Assembly (NCBI GenBank): GCA_033344815.1
Contig: JAWPMR010000001.1
Coordinates: 2,404,136-2,468,135 of the forward strand
Reading direction: 5' to 3'
DNA from: Paracoccaceae bacterium
GTDB taxonomy: Bacteria; Pseudomonadota; Alphaproteobacteria; Rhodobacterales; Rhodobacteraceae
DNA: 64,000 nucleotides
In this document: in pieces, positions 1 through 8,368 of the stretch
Layout of the letters: every line of letters begins with the position of its first letter
How positions within the stretch are numbered: position 1 is the stretch's first letter
Notes under the pieces: generated by a model
What the model was told of the DNA's origin: nothing
What the model saw: only the letters and a program-made list of their open reading frames with translations
Database searches by the model: none
Position numbers and translations under genes: made by a program

Positions 1-685
1 TCAATTCTAGAACTTCATCGGCCAGTTGGATGCACCGCCGCTGCCAGTGATCTTTCGACGTACTCTGACTTTTGTTGCGATTGTGATGTGGAATAAATCC
101 CAAGAAGTTCGATTCGAAGGGCAGCTCTGTTGTCAGTATTGACAGCGGCGAGAACGCGGCGCGGACTTTCTGTGGCTGCTCGGCACCTGCCACCAAACAT
201 CTGAGCCTGTCTTGTCGGATTAAGAACTCATCTGGCAGACGGTCCCTAATCTCTCTGGCATCTGAAGCATTCCGCGCAGGCGCTATCAGCAGGGAGGATC
301 TGTCCGCCGCCTCAAAAACAGACGCCGTTTGGTGAGCCGGGGTATCAACAATGGCATAGGCCCAATTCTCTCGCCAAAGCTGATCCAGCACGACTTTTAG
401 ATAGGGAGCGGTTGTTGCTCGAATATATTGAAGCTCCCCACCGCAAAATGAGCCATTTTGCGCCGTCTCGGCCCATCGACCAAGGACGCTATGATCCGGC
501 ACAGCGCCGTGGCCGCGTCCGGTTATCACAAGTTGTTCCTCAAGCGGAACTGCATATCCCGCATCAATAAGAGCAACGCGCTGGCCGATTGATACGAGTC
601 CGACAGCCAGCGCAGCCGCCGTGGTTGTCCGACCCGCCCCACCCTTGAAGCCGAGGCATGAAATGGTGTGCAAGTTTGGCTCCAT
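1..685 (-). CDS. ParA/VirC1-like P-loop ATPase, partial (C-terminus outside window)
   Basis: Read leftwards from the ATG at 683-685, 228 codons stay open to the window edge. Residues 14-24 read KGGAGRTTTAA, a deviant Walker A loop. RVALIDAG supplies the A' aspartate and YAIVDTP a Walker B strand. This is the layout of ParA/MinD/VirC1 ATPases, which position plasmids, chromosomes or conjugation complexes. Odd point: the P-loop lysine before the TT pair is Arg19, so nucleotide hydrolysis may be altered. It is divergent from the XRE gene at 821, sharing a spacer with a perfect inverted repeat. No ParB or centromere-like repeats are visible, so a role in partitioning is only one option. The family call is fairly safe; the cellular role is unknown. 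Confidence 0.75.
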   Translation of the reverse strand, partial: MEPNLHTISCLGFKGGAGRTTTAAALAVGLVSIGQRVALIDAGYAVPLEEQLVITGRGHGAVPDHSVLGRWAETAQNGSFCGGELQYIRATTAPYLKVVLDQLWRENWAYAIVDTPAHQTASVFEAADRSSLLIAPARNASDAREIRDRLPDEFLIRQDRLRCLVAGAEQPQKVRAAFSPLSILTTELPFESNFLGFIPHHNRNKSQSTSKDHWQRRCIQLADEVLEL

Positions 686-752
686 TTGAAGTTGCTCCTC
701 TACCTCAAAACGCGCAGCACGCTCCCGCACCCACGCTTCTGACCCACTTTTT

Positions 753-788
753 CTAATGACTATAGTAAACTGTTACTATAGTCATTAG
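753..788. promoter_or_regulatory. Perfect 16-bp inverted repeat, C-box-like operator
   Basis: Arms CTAATGACTATAGTAA (753-768) and TTACTATAGTCATTAG (773-788) are exact reverse complements around the spacer ACTG. Each arm contains GACTATAGT/ACTATAGTC, close to the GACT-N3-AGTC boxes bound by controller (C) proteins of restriction-modification systems. The repeat ends 32 bp before the ATG of the 87-aa XRE protein and lies about 70 bp upstream of the divergent ParA-like gene, so it could autoregulate the former and control the latter. Binding is inferred. Confidence 0.7.
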
Positions 789-820
789 CGTTATCGAAGC
801 CGTTCCCTGACAGAGTCAGG

Positions 821-1084
821 ATGGAACGGAAAAACCAAATTTTGATGGCGGCTTACGCGCGGACGCTTCGCGAAAAGCGGAAAGCCGCGAACCTTTCACA
901 GGAGGAACTCGCGTTCCGCACAGATCTTTCCATGAGCTACATCTCATTTTTGGAAACATGTCGAAGACAACCAACCCTCACAGTGATGGATGCGATCTGC
1001 CGAGAGCTGGGCATCTCGCTTGCCGAGTTCGTAAGTGATGTCGAGCGCGCCGCCGTAACGCACAAAGCAATAAAGGGGTCGTAG
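821..1084 (+). CDS. Small XRE-family DNA-binding regulator (C-protein-like)
   Basis: An 87-aa single-domain protein. A helix-turn-helix spans about residues 13-70, with the XRE pattern NLSQEELAFRTDLSMSYIS followed by FLETCRRQPTLTVMDAI. Size and motif spacing match the controller proteins of restriction-modification systems, whose recognition helix also reads YIS..E...R. The perfect inverted repeat at 753-788 is a natural autoregulatory operator. No methylase or nuclease gene lies beside it in this window; the only neighbour that could be co-controlled is the divergent ParA-like gene. The Shine-Dalgarno is weak (CAGAGTCAGG directly before ATG). The XRE call is firm; the C-protein relationship is an inference from size and operator. 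Confidence 0.85.
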   Translation: MERKNQILMAAYARTLREKRKAANLSQEELAFRTDLSMSYISFLETCRRQPTLTVMDAICRELGISLAEFVSDVERAAVTHKAIKGS

Positions 1085-1461
1085 CTTCGATCAACCGATC
1101 ACATCGGGGTTGGTGGATATTGCAAAGTGTGGGGACTAGATCGGCCCAAAGCTGCCATGCGCCGACGATGACAAATGCTGCGATGCGGCCCGTCGAACCA
1201 GCCGTTCGCTGCGGATGCGAAATCTACATCCAAGCGAACTCACACATCGCGGGACAAACCCGTCTTTGAGGCCATAAATGGGAACGGCCGCTTGTGCGCT
1301 TTGCATTAGTTGCGAAAATCAGAATGTGCGGAAGGCGTTCGTTCGTACGGACTTCGAGACGATCTGAGCATCACTATGAAAGCGGACATTGGCTATCCTT
1401 GTTTCTTGCGCCTTGTTTGAGACCCGCCCTACTAAGCGCTAGCAGTACCGATCCAATTTTC
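1085..1461. other. Non-coding spacer, nothing recognised
   Basis: No reading frame with a convincing start, codon usage or family match, and no hairpin followed by a T-run was seen. Phrases such as the one near 1197 (CAGCCGTTCGCTGCGGATGCG) resemble the degenerate non-coding repeats seen elsewhere in the window (13.5, 16.2 and 19.3 kb). Confidence 0.4.
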
Positions 1462-2301
1462 TCAATCGCTTAGTCTTTCAAGCCCAAGGATGGCCCGTGC
1501 CTGCAGTGGGGTTGCAACAGTCCGATCATGCTTTGCACAAATGCCAGCTAGTTTTGCGACAAGCGCTGCATTTGACGGCGCCAGCGTATCCCTATCAAGT
1601 CTGATATTATCCTCTAGTCCTGTGCGTGCATGTCCACCGGCAGATACGGACCATTCGTTTAGAACCTCCTGGTTTGCCCCAATCCCTGCCGCGCACCAAG
1701 GGACGTCGTCACCAAACAAGCGTTTAACTGTTTGAACATAGTAGTCGAACACGTTCCGGTCCGCAGGCATTGCATTCTTAACACCCATGACGAACTGCAC
1801 ATAAGGTGTGTCTTTGATCTGACCACGCTCGTGCATCGCGGCTGCAGCGAGGATATGCGATAGATCAAAAGCCTCCACCTCGGGTTTCACCCCATAGGTC
1901 AACATTTCCTCAGCCAGCCAATCGATTAAGTCAGGTGGATTTTCGTAGACGCGTGTTGGAAAGTTCGTTGATCCGACTGAGAAAGACGCCATATCAGGGC
2001 GCAACGATAGCATTCCGCCTCGCGTTTTACCTGCCCCTGAACGCCCACCGGTCGAAAACTGAGTAATTATGCCCGGACAATGTTTTTCAACACCTTCTTT
2101 AAGGGCTGCAAACTTGTCGGGGTCGCTTGACGGTGTTTCATCGTCATTGCGAACATGGGCGTGCATGATGGTCGCTCCGGCCTCGAACGCAGCATGTGTG
2201 CTTTCGATCTGTTCCGACACAGTGATTGGCACGGCAGGGTTGTTCTCCTTGCGTGGCAAACTGCCTGTGATGGCCACGCAGATAATGCAGGGATTGGTCA
2301 T
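1462..2301 (-). CDS. BKACE / DUF849 beta-keto acid cleavage enzyme
   Basis: The 279-aa protein has the BKACE TIM-barrel pattern: GATIMHAHVR with zinc-ligand histidines 47 and 49, FSTGGRSG around 81-88, and GLEDN near 229 supplying the third (Glu) ligand. Family members condense a beta-keto acid with acetyl-CoA to give acetoacetate and a shorter acyl-CoA. As last gene of an operon that makes maleylacetate and reduces it to 3-oxoadipate, the likely reaction is 3-oxoadipate plus acetyl-CoA to succinyl-CoA plus acetoacetate; that substrate is inferred from context. The ATG overlaps the stop of the dioxygenase gene by 4 bp, suggesting translational coupling. Length is normal for the family. Confidence 0.9.
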   Translation of the reverse strand: MTNPCIICVAITGSLPRKENNPAVPITVSEQIESTHAAFEAGATIMHAHVRNDDETPSSDPDKFAALKEGVEKHCPGIITQFSTGGRSGAGKTRGGMLSLRPDMASFSVGSTNFPTRVYENPPDLIDWLAEEMLTYGVKPEVEAFDLSHILAAAAMHERGQIKDTPYVQFVMGVKNAMPADRNVFDYYVQTVKRLFGDDVPWCAAGIGANQEVLNEWSVSAGGHARTGLEDNIRLDRDTLAPSNAALVAKLAGICAKHDRTVATPLQARAILGLERLSD

Positions 2302-3179
2302 GTCGCGTGCGCCAGAACAAAGTCATGGACGACTTCATAAAACGGCCCCTCAGCACCTTCCGCTGCAATACGGTCGGGATCTTCGATCAAGTCGAATTTT
2401 GCCAGAAGGCTCTCTTTGACCCCGAATACAGCATCCGAGTGAATGTATTTATCGTCGGGATCGAAGATATGCGTGATCAATGTTTCGTAGCCCTTTGCCT
2501 CAAGAATGTAGTGAAGATGGGCCGGCCTGTACGGATGTCGGCCAAGGCTTCCAAGCAGTTTGCCAACGGGGCCATCATCTGGGATCGGATAAAAGCGCGG
2601 TTTGGCACCCCAGAAGGTATAGTTGCCGTCGGATCCGGTCCGGAATACGCCCCGCAGGTTGAAATCGGGCTGAATACCTTTTTGTTGGACGTCATAGAAC
2701 CCGTCGTCATTGGTTTGCCAGACATCGATCTTGGTGCCCTCAATAGGCTGCCCTTCGGTATTGATGATGCGCCCCTTGATCAGCATCGGGTGCCCTTTGC
2801 CGTCCAAACAGATATTCGATCCCATTGGCGATTCAGGTACATCTGGTACGTGGAAGGGGCCAAGAACTGTGGATTCAGACGCTCCACTTGGTTTTCGATT
2901 GTTGACTGCATCCACCAGCATTGAGACGCCGAAGATATCGCTGAGCAGGATAAATTCTTGCCGCCAATCATCCGACATTTGTCCCGTTTTGGTAAGGAAC
3001 ATGATTGCTTGCAGCCACTCTTCTTGAGTTGGTTCGATCTCTTTGACGGCTGCGTGAAGGTGGCGGGTTATCGCTCCAATCACTTCTGCCAACCTTGGAT
3101 CGGTTGTTTCAGCAATCTGGGCAACAACTACGTCAGCGGAATTTTCCTCGGTGAAATAACCTTGTTTGTTCTGTTCCAT
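2298..3179 (-). CDS. Intradiol ring-cleavage dioxygenase (hydroxyquinol 1,2-dioxygenase type)
   Basis: The 293-aa protein has an N-terminal helical catechol-dioxygenase domain (about 20-95) followed by the intradiol beta-sandwich. The non-heme Fe(III) ligands can be placed: Tyr162 (GFYDVQ), Tyr197 (RFYPIP) and His221/His223 (YRPAHLHYI). Enzymes of this group split catechol or hydroxyquinol between the two hydroxyls. A maleylacetate reductase in the same operon favours hydroxyquinol (product maleylacetate) over catechol (product muconate), since no cycloisomerase is present. It lies 10 bp downstream of the flavoprotein hydroxylase gene. Family certain; substrate inferred. Confidence 0.92.
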   Translation of the reverse strand: MEQNKQGYFTEENSADVVVAQIAETTDPRLAEVIGAITRHLHAAVKEIEPTQEEWLQAIMFLTKTGQMSDDWRQEFILLSDIFGVSMLVDAVNNRKPSGASESTVLGPFHVPDVPESPMGSNICLDGKGHPMLIKGRIINTEGQPIEGTKIDVWQTNDDGFYDVQQKGIQPDFNLRGVFRTGSDGNYTFWGAKPRFYPIPDDGPVGKLLGSLGRHPYRPAHLHYILEAKGYETLITHIFDPDDKYIHSDAVFGVKESLLAKFDLIEDPDRIAAEGAEGPFYEVVHDFVLAHAT

Positions 3180-3188
3180 TTTGACCTC

Positions 3189-4943
3189 CTATCGCGCCAG
3201 AATTGAAGTGAGGACGCGTGTCAGTTCTGCGACTGGATCATCCACCATCGCATCATTGCGCCAGCAGACATGTTGATCGGGCCGGGTTAAGATGCAGCCT
3301 GCATCACCAACCTCGCGTGCCCGTGCCCAATCGCCGGTGTGATCGACATAGTCTTGACGTGGGCCAATCACATGGGCCTCAAGCTTGATGCCTAGGTCTT
3401 TGGCGACTTTCTGTGCGGCCTCCGCCCAGCCCTTGCCACCCAATCCGGTGAAGAGGGTAAACGCGCCGCCGCCAGCTAAATCGAGTGTAGAATGCTTGCC
3501 GCCCTTGTCATCAAACAGCCACGCATGCGGAATGCGCGCGCCGGGCCATGTTGTGGGTTGGTAATGGAGATCCGCGTCAAGTGCGAAATCCGGTTCGATC
3601 TGGCCGTCAGTAACAGTCGCATCCGATGCATAGCGTTGGTTCATTTCAACACCGTGCGCGTCAAACTCGTACTTTTTGAAAGCGATTGCGGCATTCAGGG
3701 CTGCGCGCTGCGCTTCGGCCTCAGCGGTCGTGTCACAGCGGGCGTCCATGTTTGCCTTGATCTGCGCGATATCTGAACCGCCGGTCATACCAAGGGCTTC
3801 AAAGATCGGGCCAAACTCGCCGATGGATTGGTTCGCACGGGTGACGATCTGTTTGGCAATCGGTGCCCGTTCAACCGAATAGCTATCAAGCAAGGCTTCA
3901 CCAGCTTCACCTTTCACAACGGCTGCTACTTTCCAACACAAATTGAAGGCGTCCTGGATCGATGTGTTCGAGCCCAAACCGTTGGACGGTGGGTGGCGAT
4001 GCGCTGCATCGCCCATAATGAAAACGCGTCCCTTTGACATCTGGGTGGCGTAGGTGTCGTTGACGGTCCACGTGTTTGCACTGATCAGATCGATCTCAAG
4101 TTCGGGATCACCGACAAGCTGGCGTGCGACGTCTGTCGCCATGGCTTCGTCCACGATAGGCGCCGGTTCGTTGATGTCATAGCCCCAAACAATCAGCCAT
4201 TCGTTCCAAGGGCGGATCGCGCGGATCAAGCCCATGCCAATGCCGCCGACATTGGCACCCGGTTGCATGACCCAGTAGAGCACCGAAGGACGGTGGGCCA
4301 CGTATTTGGTCAGGTCTGCGCGGAAGTAGATGTTCATCGATCCGCCAACGCCCATCTTGCCTTCAAAAGGTAGATCTTCATTTTCGGCGACCAGTGAATT
4401 GCCCCCATCGGCTCCGATCAGATATTTGGACCGGATGGTTATTTCTTTGCCCGTCATGCGATCAAGACAGGTTGTCGTTACTCCGTCAGCGTCTTGGACA
4501 TGGCTCTTATATTCTGTGCTCATCCGCGCGCGGGTGCCGCGTTTGCAAGCGGTCTTGAACAGGATCGGCTCCATAAAGGTCTGCGGCAGATCGTTCATGA
4601 ACGTGGGTGAAGACAGCAGATGTTCTGCTTTGGACAACGGATGGGTGCCCCATGACTTCATGCGTCCGATTTCTTCTCCCGCAAGGCTTTCGCAAAATAC
4701 GTTCTCGCCCATCAGGTTTTGGTCCATGGCGTTGAGGTAAACTTCATGTTCGACCTCGCGGCCTAGATCGCGAAGAACCTCCATCGTGCGCTGATTGGTG
4801 ATATGCGCGCGTGGCGTATTCGCCAGCCAATGGTAGCGATTGATGACGATGTTCTCGACGCCGTAGCTTGACAGCAATGCGCCGCTTGTTGATCCAGCCG
4901 GACCGGTCCCGATGATGAGAACTTGTGTGGTGATATCAGCCAT
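3189..4943 (-). CDS. FAD-dependent phenol hydroxylase, TfdB-like
   Basis: The 584-aa class A flavoprotein monooxygenase starts at MADITTQVL (ATG 4941-4943). The frame stays open further upstream, but that part lies inside the permease gene and does not look like this family. Motifs: N-terminal FAD fingerprint IIGTGPAGSTSG (about 10-21), the DG motif LIGADGGNS, the GD motif GRVFIMGDAAHRHPPSNGLG, and a C-terminal thioredoxin-like tail. Relatives hydroxylate chlorophenols, phenol or resorcinol ortho to a hydroxyl. Here the product is probably hydroxyquinol, passed to the dioxygenase immediately downstream. The ATG is 3 bp past the permease stop, so the genes are tightly co-transcribed. Exact phenolic substrate unknown. 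Confidence 0.9.
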   Translation of the reverse strand: MADITTQVLIIGTGPAGSTSGALLSSYGVENIVINRYHWLANTPRAHITNQRTMEVLRDLGREVEHEVYLNAMDQNLMGENVFCESLAGEEIGRMKSWGTHPLSKAEHLLSSPTFMNDLPQTFMEPILFKTACKRGTRARMSTEYKSHVQDADGVTTTCLDRMTGKEITIRSKYLIGADGGNSLVAENEDLPFEGKMGVGGSMNIYFRADLTKYVAHRPSVLYWVMQPGANVGGIGMGLIRAIRPWNEWLIVWGYDINEPAPIVDEAMATDVARQLVGDPELEIDLISANTWTVNDTYATQMSKGRVFIMGDAAHRHPPSNGLGSNTSIQDAFNLCWKVAAVVKGEAGEALLDSYSVERAPIAKQIVTRANQSIGEFGPIFEALGMTGGSDIAQIKANMDARCDTTAEAEAQRAALNAAIAFKKYEFDAHGVEMNQRYASDATVTDGQIEPDFALDADLHYQPTTWPGARIPHAWLFDDKGGKHSTLDLAGGGAFTLFTGLGGKGWAEAAQKVAKDLGIKLEAHVIGPRQDYVDHTGDWARAREVGDAGCILTRPDQHVCWRNDAMVDDPVAELTRVLTSILAR

Positions 4944-4945
4944 TA

Positions 4946-6001
4946 TTATTCCTCCGAAGATGTGAGTTTTCCACCAGACAAGCGGCGGCGAATTGGGAAA
5001 AGATGAAGTCCAGTGCGCTCGGACACCAGGCCCCAAAGGCCTCGCGGGGCAACAAGCATGATGATGATGGCCAGAACGCCAAGTGTCATGAGATACCAGC
5101 TTCCAAAGTCGGCGAGCAGGGATTGCAGTGCGAAAAAGACCAGCACGCCGATGATCGGACCTTCGATCGTGCCGATCCCTCCGATGACCACGATGAAGAT
5201 CACATAGGCCGTCCAATCCGTCACGCTGAACGCCGCATCTGGGCTGATCCGTGCCTTTTGCATATAGATCAAACCGCCCGCGAGGCCGGTTCCGAAGGCA
5301 GAGGTCAGAAAGACAATCCACTTCATGCGTCCTGCATCGACGCCGACGGATTTTGCGGCTTCGGTATTATCGCGAACGGCAGCCAGAGCCAGCCCGCGTC
5401 GGGTGCGCAGCAGCCAATAGATGCCGCCGATTGTGGCAAGCGCAAGCAACAGGGCAAGCCAGTATGCAAGGATGTCACGCGCCGCAGCGCCGCGCACGCC
5501 AAGCAAGTCCTGAATACTTTGCACGAACCACATGTCACGGGTTGCATCGCGCGGCAGCGACGTGCCCGTGCCACCGCCGAGTGTTTTCCATTGCGCAACG
5601 AGCAGGCGAACAACCTCTGCGATCACCCAGGTGCCGATGGCAAAGTACGCGCCGTTCAGACGGAACGCGAAGAACGCTGTTGGGATTGCGATGATCAGTG
5701 CCGCGAAGCCTGCGACCAAGATTGCAGGGACTGGATCAAGCCCCAATAGGATCACCGCACCAAAGAGCGCATAGGCCCCCATCCCGACAAAGGCCTGCTG
5801 ACCAATGCTGACCAGTCCTCCGTAACCCGCCAAAAGGTTCCAGAATTGAGCTAGGACCAACATGGTGAGAATGAAGAACATATCTTGAATCGTGCCGCGT
5901 CCAGCAAAGAACGGCAGGGCGATCAGGACAACGATTAGGATCAGACCAAGGATCGAGGCAATGCGCGAAGCGGGGGTTTGCGTTGTGACGGAATAAGCCA
6001 T
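4946..6001 (-). CDS. HAAT-family ABC transporter permease, LivM-like
   Basis: A 351-aa inner-membrane protein with about ten hydrophobic helices and the LivM signature GYGGLVSIGQQAFVGMGAY near residues 60-78, plus RGLALAAVRDNTEAAKSVGV in the cytoplasmic coupling loop. With the LivH-like protein it forms the channel of a hydrophobic/aromatic amino-acid-type importer. Within this catabolic operon it more likely imports an aromatic acid or phenol than a branched-chain amino acid (inference). Its start overlaps the stop of the LivH-like gene at base 6001. The C-terminus (about 25 residues after RGLWGLV) is charged and cytoplasmic. Confidence 0.92.
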   Translation of the reverse strand: MAYSVTTQTPASRIASILGLILIVVLIALPFFAGRGTIQDMFFILTMLVLAQFWNLLAGYGGLVSIGQQAFVGMGAYALFGAVILLGLDPVPAILVAGFAALIIAIPTAFFAFRLNGAYFAIGTWVIAEVVRLLVAQWKTLGGGTGTSLPRDATRDMWFVQSIQDLLGVRGAAARDILAYWLALLLALATIGGIYWLLRTRRGLALAAVRDNTEAAKSVGVDAGRMKWIVFLTSAFGTGLAGGLIYMQKARISPDAAFSVTDWTAYVIFIVVIGGIGTIEGPIIGVLVFFALQSLLADFGSWYLMTLGVLAIIIMLVAPRGLWGLVSERTGLHLFPIRRRLSGGKLTSSEE

Positions 6002-6864
6002 TAGTCATTCGCTCTCGGAAAGAGGCCACGTGGCCGGACAAGAAGGACAATCAGAAAGGCGATATGTCCCGACAGGATTTGCCATTCCGGATTGATCGCA
6101 GCACCTAAGGTTTGCGCCACACCAATAATGATCCCGCCGATCAATGTGCCCCACAGCGAGCCAAGACCACCAATAATCACGGCCTCAAAAGCGTAGATCA
6201 GCCGTGCGGGGCCGATGTTGGGGTCAAAGTTCGCCCGCAGGCCAAGGTAGAGTGCCGCGATGGTGACAATGACCAACGCAATGCCAGTCGCAGTCGCAAA
6301 GATGTTGGCAGGTTTGATGCCCATTAGGCTGGCGGTAATCGCGTCATCGGATGTCGCGCGAAAGGCGCGGCCAAGTTCAGTGCGGTAAAACAGCTGGTTT
6401 AACCCCACGATCACCAGAACCGCAGAACCAAAGGTCAGCAAGGGCATGACACCCAAGGCGATTGGGCCAATATCTACAGATGCGGTCGTTAGCGCATTGG
6501 TCGGCAGGCGCTGACTGTCGGCCGAAAACCCTTCGAGCAAGACGTTTTGTAGAGCAATCGACAGACCAAACGTCACCAGCAGAGGCGGTAAAATGTCGTC
6601 GCCCAATGTCCGGTTCAGCAAATACCGTTGCAAGATCCATCCGAGCGCAAACATAAGTGGCATTGCGATAAAGACGGCGACGAAAGGTGAAATACCTAGC
6701 AAAGTCACCAAGACAAGGATGAGATAGGCGCCCATGACGATAAGATCACCATGGGCAAGGTTCACAAGCCGCATGATCCCAAAGACAAGGCTGAGACCCG
6801 AAGCGAAGAGCGCGTAAAGGCCACCCAACAGGATGCCTTGAATGATTGTATCGATCCAGATCAT
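6001..6864 (-). CDS. HAAT-family ABC transporter permease, LivH-like
   Basis: A 287-aa, strongly hydrophobic permease opening with IIQGILLGGLYALFASGLSL, then FGIMRLVNLAHGDLIVMGAY, both hallmarks of LivH proteins. Near the end it carries AVIIGGLGSLWGTLIGGIIIG, the usual LivH glycine-rich stretch. It pairs with the LivM-like permease. Length is typical (about 290 aa). It overlaps the LivF-like gene by 4 bp upstream and touches livM downstream. Confidence 0.92.
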   Translation of the reverse strand: MIWIDTIIQGILLGGLYALFASGLSLVFGIMRLVNLAHGDLIVMGAYLILVLVTLLGISPFVAVFIAMPLMFALGWILQRYLLNRTLGDDILPPLLVTFGLSIALQNVLLEGFSADSQRLPTNALTTASVDIGPIALGVMPLLTFGSAVLVIVGLNQLFYRTELGRAFRATSDDAITASLMGIKPANIFATATGIALVIVTIAALYLGLRANFDPNIGPARLIYAFEAVIIGGLGSLWGTLIGGIIIGVAQTLGAAINPEWQILSGHIAFLIVLLVRPRGLFPRAND

Positions 6865-7568
6865 TGGCCTGCTCCGAAATATGCGTTGTGAATGTCATCG
6901 CGGCTCAGGGTGTCGGGCGTACCGGATAATGTGACGCGACCCTCCATCATGCAGTATACGCGGTCGGCGACCGCCATGGCTTGGGCAATATCTTGTTCCA
7001 CTACGATCATGGACGCCCCAGCCGCTTTGATCTGAGGGATCGCTTTGTAGATGCCTTTGATGACCACGGGCGCGAGGCCGAGGCTGATTTCGTCGCACAA
7101 CAGCACGCGCGGATTGCTCATCAGTGCACGGCCGATTGCAACCATTTGCTGCTGTCCACCCGATAGAGCGGTTCCCGGATTATGACGTCGCTCACCAAGG
7201 ATCGGAAACAGGTCATAGACGGTTTCAAGGCTCCAGTGTCCTTTGATTTTGCGGCCGTAGGTGCCAATCAAAAGGTTTTCTTCAACACTCAGAGACGGGA
7301 AGAGTTTGCGACCCTCTGGCACCATCGCAATTCCCTGCGACATGATTTCATCTGCAGGTAGGGCACCGATTGGCGTGTTTTCATACGATACGGCGGCGGC
7401 CTCATTCCTCAGCACCCCTGCGATGGATCGCATCAGCGTTGTTTTGCCGGCACCGTTCGCGCCGATAATCGCGATTGTTTCGGCCTCGGCCAATTCGATG
7501 TCGACACCGAACAGGGCTTGAAAATCGCCGTAGTGGGCAACGAGGGATTGCGTTTGCAAGAGGGCCAT
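6861..7568 (-). CDS. HAAT-family ABC transporter ATPase, LivF-like
   Basis: A 235-aa ATPase with Walker A GANGAGKTT (about 34-42), the signature LSGGQQQM (about 136-143) and Walker B VLLCDEIS (about 155-162) followed by the LivF-typical LGLAPVV. It powers the importer together with the LivG-like subunit. The start codon abuts the end of the LivG gene at 7568, so the two ATPases are co-translated. Confidence 0.93.
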   Translation of the reverse strand: MALLQTQSLVAHYGDFQALFGVDIELAEAETIAIIGANGAGKTTLMRSIAGVLRNEAAAVSYENTPIGALPADEIMSQGIAMVPEGRKLFPSLSVEENLLIGTYGRKIKGHWSLETVYDLFPILGERRHNPGTALSGGQQQMVAIGRALMSNPRVLLCDEISLGLAPVVIKGIYKAIPQIKAAGASMIVVEQDIAQAMAVADRVYCMMEGRVTLSGTPDTLSRDDIHNAYFGAGQ

Positions 7569-8287
7569 CAGACTTCAATCCCTAGATAAATTTCCTGCAC
7601 TTCTTTGCTGGCCATGATCTCCTCTGGATCGCCAAGGCCGATCACTTTGCCAAAATCCAAAACGAGCAAGCGCTCAACAACAGACGTCAGAGCGTGCAGG
7701 ACGTGTTCGATCCAGATGATCGTGACCCCTTGGGCATGGATGTCCTTGATCGTGCCGATAAGCGCCTGACATTCACCTTCGGTTAGCCCACCTGCGATTT
7801 CATCGAGCAGAAGAAGTTTGGGCTGGGTCGCCATGGCGCGCGACAACTCCAACCGCTTTCGTTCCAACAACGATAATTGTCCAGCGGGCGTATTTGCTCG
7901 CCCAATCAACTCGGTTCGATCAAGCACATCGGCGCAGTCATCGCGCACTGCAGCCTCCGACAGGTTGCGCCCGTGGGTCGCTGCAACCAACAGATTTTCG
8001 TAAACGGTCAGTTTTTCAAACGGTTGGGGGATCTGAAATGATCGGCCGATCCCTGTAAGGCATCGCTCCATTGCAGACACCTTCGTTACATCGCGGCCTT
8101 CAAAATGGATTGTGCCTTTGTCAGATTTGATGTTGCCCGTAATCAAATTGAACAACGTCGATTTGCCCGCTCCATTGGGCCCAATAATACCGAGCGCTTG
8201 GCCCTGCGGTACATCAAAGCTGGCGTCGTCTGTCACAGTGAGCGCACCGAAACTTTTTGAGACTGAGTTGAGCGATAAGATTGACAT
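7568..8287 (-). CDS. HAAT-family ABC transporter ATPase, LivG-like
   Basis: A 239-aa ATPase. The frame is open back to 8362, but homology begins at MSILSLNSVSKSFGALTV, so the ATG at 8285-8287 is chosen. Walker A is GPNGAGKST and Walker B is LLLLDEIAGGL. The signature region reads GQLSLLERKRLELS, lacking the classic SGGQ but matching the relaxed form common in LivG subunits. The C-terminal GLGDPEEIM...VQEIYLG is the LivG tail. It is separated by about 80 bp from the binding-protein gene upstream. Confidence 0.92.
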   Translation of the reverse strand: MSILSLNSVSKSFGALTVTDDASFDVPQGQALGIIGPNGAGKSTLFNLITGNIKSDKGTIHFEGRDVTKVSAMERCLTGIGRSFQIPQPFEKLTVYENLLVAATHGRNLSEAAVRDDCADVLDRTELIGRANTPAGQLSLLERKRLELSRAMATQPKLLLLDEIAGGLTEGECQALIGTIKDIHAQGVTIIWIEHVLHALTSVVERLLVLDFGKVIGLGDPEEIMASKEVQEIYLGIEV

Positions 8288-8368
8288 AAGGGTATCCCTG
8301 ACCCACTGAAGTGGGCGCATAAGAAAGGTGTGGTTGTGCCCCGCGAAATCCGCGAGGCACACGACTGA

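Noticed and set aside
4944..5321. Upstream extension of the flavoprotein hydroxylase frame to a 710-aa protein
   Set aside because: The added 126 codons lie inside the LivM-like permease gene, lack hydroxylase homology, and the FAD motif requires the start at 4943.
7568..8287. Non-canonical LivG signature as sign of an inactive ATPase
   Set aside because: LivG-type subunits often have a relaxed signature; Walker A and B are intact.
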